From: DATLBY01 sp035526665
GTDB lineage: Bacteria; Acidobacteriota; Terriglobia; Bryobacterales; Bryobacteraceae
Direction of reading: 5' to 3'
DNA length: 16,663 bases
NCBI GenBank assembly: GCA_035526665.1
Contig: DATLBY010000454.1
Span: 1-16,663 of the forward strand
A program made the translations under genes and the position numbers. Under the pieces are notes generated by a model, which was not told the DNA's origin, did no database searches, and saw only the letters and a list, made by a program, of their open reading frames with translations. Below are positions 8,322 through 15,253 of the stretch, piece by piece. The number at the start of each line of letters is the position of its first letter. Position 1 is the first letter of the stretch.

Positions 8322-8721
8322 CTCGGAAGAAGAAACGATCGCTCTTGGTCAGAGGCTCGCCGCTGAGATCCTGCGTCCCGCGTTGCTCCTGTTGATCGGC
8401 AATCTGGGCGCCGGCAAGACGACGCTCACCAAGGGAATTGTGCAAGGACTCGGCGTGGCCTCGCCCGATGATGTTTCCAGCCCTACGTTTACGCTGATCC
8501 ACGAATACGGCTCGGCCGTCTATCACGTCGATCTGTACCGGCTGGATTCGGCCCAGCAAATTGCCTCCCTCGGCCTGGACGACCTGTTCGATCAAAATTC
8601 TATTGTGATGATCGAATGGGGCGAGCGCTGGCGTGAACTGTTTCCTGCCGGCCGAATCGAAATAAGTCTGGAGGCGACTGGCGGCGAAAGGGACATCACC
8701 GTCGAGCGCTTTACTCCATGA
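8296..8721 (+). CDS. tsaE: tRNA threonylcarbamoyladenosine biosynthesis ATPase TsaE
   Basis: ATPase of the TsaBDE complex that helps make t6A37 in ANN-decoding tRNAs; cytosolic and normally essential. The 141 aa are typical. It shows Walker A GNLGAGKTT (35-43), SPTFTLIHEY (62-71), HVDLYRL (77-83) with the Asp that contacts Mg, and the C-terminal IEWGER (106-111). ATG at 8296 has GGAGG at 8284-8288, 7 nt upstream, so the 26-nt overlap with nnrDE looks genuine. The nnr-tsaE adjacency is a common bacterial order. The 3' end overlaps the convergent S9A peptidase by 11 nt, leaving no room for a terminator between them. Confidence 0.97.
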   Translation: MSAARYHTSSEEETIALGQRLAAEILRPALLLLIGNLGAGKTTLTKGIVQGLGVASPDDVSSPTFTLIHEYGSAVYHVDLYRLDSAQQIASLGLDDLFDQNSIVMIEWGERWRELFPAGRIEISLEATGGERDITVERFTP

Positions 8722-10795
8722 TGCCGAAAGTAGAAAGAAGAAAGGCGTAGTCGAACGCCGTCTCCTTGATGCGTTCATAGCGTCCCGACGACCCGAAGTG
8801 CCCGCTGCCCATTTCGATTTTCAACAGGAGCAGGTGCTTGTCCGTCTTGCTGGCCCGCAGCTTCGCCACCCATTTTGCAGGCTCCCAATACGAAACTCGC
8901 GGATCGTTCAGGCCGCCGGTAACCAGCATGTTTGGATACGGCGCCTTGGCTACATTGTCATAGGGCGAGTAGCTCTTAATGTAATCGTAGTACTTTTTCT
9001 CTTCCGGGTTTCCCCACTCCTCGTACTCGTTAGTGGTAAGCGGCAGAGTGGCATCCAGCATCGTGTTCAACACGTCCACGAAGGGAACCTTGGCAATCAC
9101 ACTGTGGAACAGATCGGGCCGAAGATTCACCACCGCTCCCATCAGCAATCCCCCCGCGCTGCCTCCCATGGCGGCCAGCCGGTCGCTGGAGGTGTACTTC
9201 TGGGCGATCAGATGTTCCGCCGAGGCAATGAAGTCATGAAACGTATTCAGCTTCGTCAACATGCGGCCCTGCTCGCGCCACTCCTCTCCCATCTCAGCGC
9301 CTCCCCGAATATTGGCGATCGCGTAAATAAATCCTCGGTCCATCAGGCTCAGCCGCGTGGATGAGAAGGACGGCTCCGTGTTGATGCCGTATGACCCGTA
9401 GGCGTACAGCAGCAGGGGAGTTTTCCCGTCACGCGCGATGCCCTTCTTATACACCAGCGCGATGGGAATTCTGGTCCCGTCTTTTGCCGGTGCGAAGATG
9501 CGCTCCGAGATGTACTTTGCTGGATCGTAACCGCCCACTACCTCTTCCTGCTTGCGCAGCTCCCGGGTCTTCGTCTCCATGTCATAGTCATAGACCGAGC
9601 CGGGGGTTACGAGAGACGAATAGCGAAACCGTAGCTTGTGGGTGTCGTACTCGTAATTGCTTTCCGGAGAGACAGTGTATGCCGGCTCAGGGAAGGAAAT
9701 GGAGTGTGGATGTTTACCCTCGATGCGAATCGTGGGCAAGCCCTTGTCGCGCTCATACACAACCAGGTAGTCGTGGAACGCATCGATGCCTTCAATCTTC
9801 ACGCCGGCCCGCGCCGGAATCACCTCCACCCAGTTTTTCCTGGCTGTGTTGGCAACATGCGTCTTCATCAACTTGAAGTTCTTGGCGCCTTCATTGGTGC
9901 GGATGAAGAACCATCCATTCTGGTCCTCCACCTCATACTCGACATTGGTGACCCTCGGAACAAACTGCTGGAACTCTCCCGCGGGCTGATCCGCGCGCAG
10001 ATAGCGAATATCGCTGGTGATCCGGCTCTCGGATGCAATTAGCAGATACTGCCGGCTGCGGGTTTTGTGGAGGGATACCTCGAACTTTGAGTCCGGCTCA
10101 TGAAATGCTAGCTTGTCCGCATCCGAGCTGCCGAGCAGATGCCGCCACACCTTATCCGGGCGTTTGGTATCATCGAGCGTGACATAGAAGAGAGTCTTGT
10201 TGTCGTTCGCCCACTGAACCGTTCCGTCGGAGTTATTCACGCGATCGGACAGCAGCTCGCCGGTCGTGAGATCCTTCACCACGATGGTGTATTTCTCGTC
10301 TCCCTCGTAGTCCACCGAGTAGGCCAGCAGGCGATGGTCGGTGCTGGGACGCCGGGCCTGTACCCGCAGATATTTGTGTCCCGCGGCTAATGCATTTTCA
10401 TCCAGCAGGATCTCCTCGCGCTCGCTGCCGATTGGCTTGCGGCAGAAAATACTGTACTGTTTTCCCTGCTCCGTGCGCGAATAGTAGAGATACTTGCCTT
10501 GCCGTGCCGGCACGCTCAGATCGGTCTCCTTGATGCGGCCGAGAATCTCGCCGTAGAGCTTCTTCTGAAGTGCTTCGGTCGGCTTCATTACCGCTTCGGT
10601 GTATTTGTTCTCGGCTTCGAGATATGCAATCACCTCGGGATTCTTCCTGTCGCGAAGCCAGAAGTACGGATCGATCCGTTTGTCTCCGTGCCGGGTGACT
10701 TCATGCGGCTGGCGCGGTGCAACAGGCGGCTTCAAGGCAGGGTCAGCGGCGAATAAAGTGGCGCTCATGAGTAGAGTGATCGAACGTGCTTTCAT
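8711..10795 (-). CDS. Secreted prolyl oligopeptidase-family serine peptidase (S9A, oligopeptidase B-like)
   Basis: Predicted to hydrolyse short peptides outside the cytoplasm. It has 694 aa. A short signal peptide is visible (basic MKARS, hydrophobic ITLLMSATLFA, cleavage likely near residues 16-18). The N-terminal segment HGDKRIDPYFWLRD (36-49) and a beta-propeller (about 90-420) precede the alpha/beta-hydrolase domain (about 430-694). The catalytic triad can be assigned as Ser546 in GGSAGG, Asp631 in GGLNDPRVSYWEP and His666 in GSGHFGSSGR; the S9A segment IANIRGGAEMG (493-503) is also present. The C-terminal GLNDPRVSYWEP resembles oligopeptidase B more than true prolyl oligopeptidase, so cleavage after basic residues is possible but not shown. 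The gene begins 6 nt after the acyl-CoA synthetase stop on the same strand, with a weak ribosome-binding site; coupling is likely. Confidence 0.94.
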   Translation of the reverse strand: MKARSITLLMSATLFAADPALKPPVAPRQPHEVTRHGDKRIDPYFWLRDRKNPEVIAYLEAENKYTEAVMKPTEALQKKLYGEILGRIKETDLSVPARQGKYLYYSRTEQGKQYSIFCRKPIGSEREEILLDENALAAGHKYLRVQARRPSTDHRLLAYSVDYEGDEKYTIVVKDLTTGELLSDRVNNSDGTVQWANDNKTLFYVTLDDTKRPDKVWRHLLGSSDADKLAFHEPDSKFEVSLHKTRSRQYLLIASESRITSDIRYLRADQPAGEFQQFVPRVTNVEYEVEDQNGWFFIRTNEGAKNFKLMKTHVANTARKNWVEVIPARAGVKIEGIDAFHDYLVVYERDKGLPTIRIEGKHPHSISFPEPAYTVSPESNYEYDTHKLRFRYSSLVTPGSVYDYDMETKTRELRKQEEVVGGYDPAKYISERIFAPAKDGTRIPIALVYKKGIARDGKTPLLLYAYGSYGINTEPSFSSTRLSLMDRGFIYAIANIRGGAEMGEEWREQGRMLTKLNTFHDFIASAEHLIAQKYTSSDRLAAMGGSAGGLLMGAVVNLRPDLFHSVIAKVPFVDVLNTMLDATLPLTTNEYEEWGNPEEKKYYDYIKSYSPYDNVAKAPYPNMLVTGGLNDPRVSYWEPAKWVAKLRASKTDKHLLLLKIEMGSGHFGSSGRYERIKETAFDYAFLLSTFGIME

Positions 10796-10801
10796 TTGAA
10801 G

Positions 10802-12604
10802 TCAGGACATTTCCTCTTTTCCGAGGTACAAATCAGCGACGTGATGGCGAAAATTCTCCAGCACCTGTTTCCGGCGGACTTTCATGGTGGGCGTCAGCTC
10901 GCCGTTCTCAAGCGAGAAGTCGCGCTCCACAATGCGGAAGCGCTTGATCTGTTCAAAAGGAGCAAGCTGGCGATTGACCCGCTTCACAGCTCTTTGCACC
11001 TCTTCTACCAGGGCGGGCGCGGATGCGAGCTCCGCGGCCGGCTTTCCCTTGAACTCTTCCATCCCTTTGACGGTCTCGGCCGCCGCCAGGTTTACCGTAA
11101 ATAGAGCCGTCACATACGGCTGCCGGTCCCCAAGAACAATCGTCTGATTGATCACCGGCTCAAGCTTGAACAGCCCTTCAATGCGCGACGGATAAATCTT
11201 CTTGCCATTGGAGGATACGATCAGCTCTTTCTTGCGCCCGGTGATGTAGATGTAGCCCTCTTTGTCTACCTCGGCGATGTCGCCCGTGTGCAGCCAGCCG
11301 CCGCGCAGCACCGACGCGGTCGCTTCCGGATCCTTGTAATAGCCGGAAAAGAGCGCCGGACTCTTCAGCAGCAGCTCGCCGTCTTCAGCGAGTCTCAGTT
11401 GGACACCCGGCAGCAGCTTGCCGATACTGCCGGCCCGGGGATTTGTGATGGGATTGAGTGCTGCTACCCCGCCCTCGCTCAGACCATAGCCTTCCACCAG
11501 TGGCAGGCCGATCGCCTCAAAAAAGTGTGCCAGCTCGCGCCCCAGCGGCGCCGCCCCCGACGCCGCGACGCGCAGGCGCCCTCCCAGGCGCTCGCGGATC
11601 TGGCGGAAGACCAGCCGGTCGGCAACCTGCATCGCCTTTGTCATCCAGCCGGGAATGGGCCGGCCTTCGTGCCGCAGGTGAGCGGCCTTCAGCCCTAGCC
11701 CCAGCACTCCATAAAACAGCTTCCGAGTCACCGCGGGGCGCTTGCGAATCTCCGCTGTGATATTGGCGTAGATGCGCTCCCATACGCGCGGCGGGGCCAG
11801 CAGGAACGTGGGGCGGATGCGTTTCAGTTCCGCCGGCATCCGGTTCAGGCCTTCAGAAAAATATACCGGCACGCCGCACCGTATCGGCAGCATTTCGAGC
11901 ACCACACGCTGCGCGATATGGGCCGAAGGGAGAAAGACCAGCGTGACATCCGAAGAAGTGATCGGGAGCACCTCCGGTCCCATGTCGATATTGGTGACGA
12001 TAGCACTGTTCTTCACCAGTCCCATCTTCGGTTCGCCGGTAGTGCCCGAAGTGAGGTACAAAACGGCATAGTCGTCCGGAGTGACTGCGGCCTGAATACG
12101 GGTAAACAGCTGGGGATCAGTCAGCATGGCTCGGCGCCCGTGCTCGCGCAACTGCTGCAGAGTCAGTGCGCCTTCCGCCTCGCCCGTCAGCAGAATCCAG
12201 AGCAGTGGATCCACCGGCGCGCCCGCTTCACGTAGCGCCTGCATAGTGGCCGCATCTTCGACAAAGACCGCCTTAGCGTCCGATTCGAATATGTTGCGCA
12301 CCAGTTCGGCCGGCGGCAGACTGGTATAAAGCGCAGCCGCGATGGATCCGTTGGCGATCACGCCTTGGTCCGCCAGGTAGAACTCGGCCCGGCTTTCGGA
12401 ATCGAGCGCGACAATATCGCCCTTACCGATACCAAGCGAGCGCAATCCACAGGCAACCTCCTGCGCGATCCTGCGGTACTCGGTCCAGGTGTACATCTGA
12501 TATTTCGGCACGCCCTTGGCCGCGATGGGCTGATACATCGCAGGCATGTCGCCGTATTTGTCCGCAGCTTCGTCAAGGACCTTGTATATCGTGCGAAGGT
12601 TCAT
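10802..12604 (-). CDS. Long-chain fatty-acid--CoA ligase (AMP-forming)
   Basis: Activates fatty acids to acyl-AMP and then acyl-CoA for beta-oxidation or lipid synthesis; cytoplasmic or membrane-associated. The 600 aa are typical of FadD15/LACS-type enzymes. Adenylation motifs are in order: YLTSGTTGEPK (183-193), ASGAAPLGRELAHFFEAIG (348-366), EGYGLSEGG (371-379), GWLHTGD (436-442, Asp442), ITGRKKELIVSSNGKKIYP (454-472) and the catalytic Lys575 in LTPTMKVRR. After the P-loop the usual GVMLTH-like stretch is MGLVKNS, an unusual variant. The ATG at 12604 has no clear ribosome-binding site. It is the first gene of a two-gene minus-strand unit with the S9A peptidase and is divergent from the HisN-like phosphatase. 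The chain-length preference cannot be read from the sequence. Confidence 0.94.
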   Translation of the reverse strand: MNLRTIYKVLDEAADKYGDMPAMYQPIAAKGVPKYQMYTWTEYRRIAQEVACGLRSLGIGKGDIVALDSESRAEFYLADQGVIANGSIAAALYTSLPPAELVRNIFESDAKAVFVEDAATMQALREAGAPVDPLLWILLTGEAEGALTLQQLREHGRRAMLTDPQLFTRIQAAVTPDDYAVLYLTSGTTGEPKMGLVKNSAIVTNIDMGPEVLPITSSDVTLVFLPSAHIAQRVVLEMLPIRCGVPVYFSEGLNRMPAELKRIRPTFLLAPPRVWERIYANITAEIRKRPAVTRKLFYGVLGLGLKAAHLRHEGRPIPGWMTKAMQVADRLVFRQIRERLGGRLRVAASGAAPLGRELAHFFEAIGLPLVEGYGLSEGGVAALNPITNPRAGSIGKLLPGVQLRLAEDGELLLKSPALFSGYYKDPEATASVLRGGWLHTGDIAEVDKEGYIYITGRKKELIVSSNGKKIYPSRIEGLFKLEPVINQTIVLGDRQPYVTALFTVNLAAAETVKGMEEFKGKPAAELASAPALVEEVQRAVKRVNRQLAPFEQIKRFRIVERDFSLENGELTPTMKVRRKQVLENFRHHVADLYLGKEEMS

Positions 12605-12663
12605 GGGATTGGGTGCAGTCAGGAGTCAAACAGACAAGTCAGTCTACACCTACAGGGTAGAAT
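12605..12663. promoter_or_regulatory. Divergent promoter region between acyl-CoA synthetase and HisN-like phosphatase
   Basis: This 59-nt gap between divergent genes must carry both promoters unless they lie inside the genes. It holds three copies of AGTCA (12617, 12624, 12637) and a small inverted repeat AGAC-N6-GTCT (12632-12645). AGGG (12654-12657) is a suitable ribosome-binding site 6 nt before the plus-strand ATG. TAGAAT (12658-12663) resembles a -10 box but touches the start codon, so it would imply a leaderless transcript. No convincing -35 is visible. Confidence 0.35.
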
Positions 12664-13446
12664 ATGGCGATGCGATTTGAGAAGGAGCTTCACCTGGCCC
12701 GCTCCATTGCCATGCACTCGGGCGAACTGGCGATGGGTTTCCAGCAGCGGGGCGTGACCGCGGAATCCAAAGCCGATCTTTCTCCGGTCACCATCGCGGA
12801 CCGCGAGTGCGAGTCGCTCATCAGCAAACTGATCACGGAGGTTTTCCCCAACGACGGGCTGCTGGGTGAAGAGGGCGCCTCGCGGCCGGGGACGTCTGGA
12901 CGAACCTGGATTATCGATCCGATTGACGGTACCCGCGACTTCCTGCGCGGAAACTCGCTCTGGGCCGTTCTGATTGGACTGGAGGTAGATGGCGAAGTGG
13001 TAGCCGGGGTATCGCATCTGCCCGTCCGGCGGGAGATGTATTCGGCTGTAAAGGGTGAAGGCGCCTGGCTGAACGAGAACCCTATCCGGATTTCGGACAT
13101 CGGCGCCCCCTCCAGCGCCGTTCTCTGCATGAACGGCATGAACTCGATGACCGCGCAGCCGTTCGCGCCGCAGGTCCTCGACTGGATGCGGCAGTTCTGG
13201 GCGGTGCGAAGCCTCGGCGGGTGCGTGGACGCCATGATGCTCGCCTCCGGGCAGGCCGAGGTCTACATCGAGCCGAAAGCGGCTGCGTGGGACCTGGCTC
13301 CGCTGAAGGTGATTCTGGAAGAAGCCGGGGCGCGCTTCCTCAACTTCGATGGCGGCTCGAGTATCCATGGCGGCAACTGCGCCGCCTGTGTACCGGCTTT
13401 AGAGCCCGCTCTGCGCGATCTTTTGGGGCTGGAGACAAGGCGCTAA
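12664..13446 (+). CDS. Inositol-monophosphatase-family phosphatase, HisN-like (histidinol-phosphatase candidate)
   Basis: Mg-dependent phosphomonoesterase of the FIG superfamily. In 260 aa it shows SPVTIADRECE (40-50), GEEG (68-71), WIIDPIDGTRDFLRG (82-96, metal ligands Asp85 and Asp88) and the C-terminal WDLAPLKVILEEAG (209-222, Asp210). The Arg-containing FLRG following the DPIDGT motif and the overall length resemble HisN-type histidinol-phosphatases, but inositol-1-phosphate, PAP or a sugar phosphate are also possible substrates. The start at 12664 has AGGG 6 nt upstream; Met at 12670 is a weaker alternative. It lies 2 nt before the epimerase gene. With no his genes alongside, the context points as much to a sugar or cyclitol phosphate as to histidinol phosphate. 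Confidence 0.88.
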   Translation: MAMRFEKELHLARSIAMHSGELAMGFQQRGVTAESKADLSPVTIADRECESLISKLITEVFPNDGLLGEEGASRPGTSGRTWIIDPIDGTRDFLRGNSLWAVLIGLEVDGEVVAGVSHLPVRREMYSAVKGEGAWLNENPIRISDIGAPSSAVLCMNGMNSMTAQPFAPQVLDWMRQFWAVRSLGGCVDAMMLASGQAEVYIEPKAAAWDLAPLKVILEEAGARFLNFDGGSSIHGGNCAACVPALEPALRDLLGLETRR

Positions 13447-13448
13447 AA

Positions 13449-14507
13449 TTGAGATTGAGCTACAACAGCGCGAATGTCCTAATCACAGGCGGCCTGGGCT
13501 TCGTGGGCAGCAACCTGGCGCTGCGGCTGGTGGAGAACGGCGCCCGCGTAACCGTGGTGGACGATCTGCTGCCGGGCTGCGGCGGCAATCTGTTCAACAT
13601 TGAACCAGCGAAAGACCGCATCCAGGTTCTTCGTACCGATATCGGGGAGGCCGGGCCGCTCCGGGAAGCGATCGCTTCCGCCGATCTGATTTTCAACCTC
13701 GCCGGCGAAATCAGCCACATTCACAGCATGCAGTTTCCCGAACGGGACCTCCAGGTCAACACTATCGCGCAACTGCGCTTTCTGCTTGCTTGCCGCGAAC
13801 TGAACCGGGGTGTTCGTATCGTTTACGCCGGTACCCGCCAGGTGTACGGAGTTCCCAAATATTTGCCGGTGGATGAAGGCCATCCGATCGCACCGGTCGA
13901 CTTCAATGGGGTTCACAAATACGCAGCCACCATGTATCACCTGATGATGACGCGTGTAGGCGATCTGGACGCCATTGTGCTGCGTCTTACCAACGTTTAT
14001 GGCCCTCGCATGGCGCTGAATGTCTCCTGCCAGGGATTCCTCAGCACCTTCCTGCGGCGCTTGATGCTGGGCGAGCCGCTTGAGATCTTCGGCGACGGAA
14101 AACAGTTGCGTGATCCGGTATTTGTGGATGACGCTGTGGACGCTTTTATCGCTGCCGGCCTGGCTGCGCGTCCTCCCGAGCGCAGCTACAACGTGGGCGG
14201 GCGCGCCCCGCTGGCGCTGGCCGAAATTGCCAGGACTGCGTCGGCCGCCGCCGGATTACCGGAGCCTGTGTTTCGCGAGTTTCCGGCCGAGCGGGAAGCG
14301 ATCGACATCGGCAGCTATTACACAGATAACCGGCGGATCGAACGGGATCTGGGCTGGAAAGCCAAGGTGGATTTCAGCGAAGGCATCGCCCGCACATTGG
14401 AATATTTTCGCGCTCACCTGGACCAGTACATTCACCCGAATGAGCCGCCGTGCAAGCTGCCGGAACATTCGGGCGCGCCGCGCCGCCTCACGTACATCGA
14501 AGTATGA
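13449..14507 (+). CDS. NAD-dependent epimerase/dehydratase (extended SDR), noncanonical active site
   Basis: Probable nucleotide-sugar modifying enzyme. From TTG at 13449 (352 aa) it starts just before the Rossmann strand: NVLITGGLGFVGSNLA (9-24, GxxGxxG), acidic VVDD (36-39), then DLIFNLAGE (79-87), YAGTRQVYG (126-134), RLTNVYGPRM (179-188), RDPVFVDDAVDAF (221-233) and NVGG (248-251). The start is chosen because AAGG (13437-13440) lies 8 nt upstream and an SDR needs its glycine motif near the N-terminus; the open frame continues upstream but overlaps the phosphatase. In the active-site motif YxxxK the Tyr is replaced: DFNGVHK has Asn153 and Lys157. I recall a related bacterial subfamily with NGINK at this place, so this may be a subfamily trait. 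The gene overlaps the methyltransferase by 4 nt. Confidence 0.9.
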   Translation: MRLSYNSANVLITGGLGFVGSNLALRLVENGARVTVVDDLLPGCGGNLFNIEPAKDRIQVLRTDIGEAGPLREAIASADLIFNLAGEISHIHSMQFPERDLQVNTIAQLRFLLACRELNRGVRIVYAGTRQVYGVPKYLPVDEGHPIAPVDFNGVHKYAATMYHLMMTRVGDLDAIVLRLTNVYGPRMALNVSCQGFLSTFLRRLMLGEPLEIFGDGKQLRDPVFVDDAVDAFIAAGLAARPPERSYNVGGRAPLALAEIARTASAAAGLPEPVFREFPAEREAIDIGSYYTDNRRIERDLGWKAKVDFSEGIARTLEYFRAHLDQYIHPNEPPCKLPEHSGAPRRLTYIEV

Positions 14508-15253
14508 TGAATCCCGCCGAGTTCGCGAATATCGCGAATGCGGAACAGCACCTGTGGTGGTATCGCGGGATGAACCGGATCCTGTTCCGGCTGCTGGATC
14601 CGATCGCAAGGCAACACTCTTTCCACCGGGTTCTGGAAGCGGGCTGCGGCACCGGGTATCTCTCAAAACTCCTGCACGAACGCTACCGCTGGCCCATGGT
14701 TCCGGTGGACCTGGGCCGCGAGGGTCTGGCCCTTGCCCGCGACATGGGCGTGCCACGGCTGGCGCAGGCCGACATCGCAGCCCTTCCCTTTGCGGATGCC
14801 GCCTTCGACGCCGTCGTCTCCATGGATGTGCTCGTGCATTTCCCCCGAGGTCAGGAAGGCCGGGCCATGAGCGAGATGGCGCGCGTACTTGCCAAGGGAG
14901 GCCTGTTCGCCATCCGGGTATCCGCACTGGATGTGCTGCGGAGCCGCCACTCGCAGTTCGCCCACGAACGGCAGCGCTTTACCCGGGGCCGGCTGCGGGC
15001 GCTGGCCGAATCCAGCGGCATACGCGTGGAGCGCTGCACGTACGCGAATACGCTGCTGCTGCCGGTGGCGCTGGCAAAGTTCCGCATCGTCGAACCGCTG
15101 CTCCGCAAAGCCCCGGCCAGCGGCGTGGAACCGGTGCATCCGCTGCTGGATGCCGTCCTGCATGCGCCCTTGGCGCTTGAGGCCGGCTGGCTGGGCCGAG
15201 GCCGGAATCTGCCGGTGGGTCAGTCGCTGATTCTGATCGGGCGTAGGACTTGA
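14504..15253 (+). CDS. Class I SAM-dependent methyltransferase
   Basis: SAM-binding motif I is VLEAGCGTGYLSKLL (43-57), followed by the acidic residue Asp69 in VPVDLG, motif DIAALPFADAAFDAV (90-104), and the post-motif MARVLAKGGLFAIRV (125-139); this is the Methyltransf_11-type fold. The length is 249 aa. The C-terminal part (about 150-249) is not one I recognise and may hold the acceptor-binding or membrane-facing part. ATG at 14504 overlaps the epimerase stop as ATGA, typical of translational coupling; a second ATG follows at 14507. An upstream in-frame start at 14450 is inside the epimerase and has no family support. Sharing an operon with an epimerase and a phosphatase suggests methylation of a sugar or lipid-linked intermediate, which is inference. 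The 3' end overlaps the convergent ferrochelatase by 34 nt. Confidence 0.87.
   Translation: MMNPAEFANIANAEQHLWWYRGMNRILFRLLDPIARQHSFHRVLEAGCGTGYLSKLLHERYRWPMVPVDLGREGLALARDMGVPRLAQADIAALPFADAAFDAVVSMDVLVHFPRGQEGRAMSEMARVLAKGGLFAIRVSALDVLRSRHSQFAHERQRFTRGRLRALAESSGIRVERCTYANTLLLPVALAKFRIVEPLLRKAPASGVEPVHPLLDAVLHAPLALEAGWLGRGRNLPVGQSLILIGRRT

Noticed and set aside
8798..9364. 188-codon plus-strand open frame within the S9A peptidase region
   Set aside because: Antisense to the peptidase catalytic domain; no motif, no ribosome-binding site.
12619..13368. 249-codon minus-strand open frame
   Set aside because: Antisense to the IMPase-family gene, no domain recognised.
13221..13448. N-terminal extension of the epimerase frame
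   Set aside because: It overlaps the phosphatase gene, and the Rossmann motif should lie near the N-terminus; TTG at 13449 with AAGG 8 nt upstream is better.
14450..14503. Upstream start for the methyltransferase
   Set aside because: The added residues are inside the epimerase gene and have no family support; the ATGA overlap at 14504 is typical of coupled genes.
14080..15180. 366-codon plus-strand open frame spanning the epimerase and methyltransferase
   Set aside because: A third frame across two well-supported genes; low-complexity Arg/Pro/Gly-rich translation.
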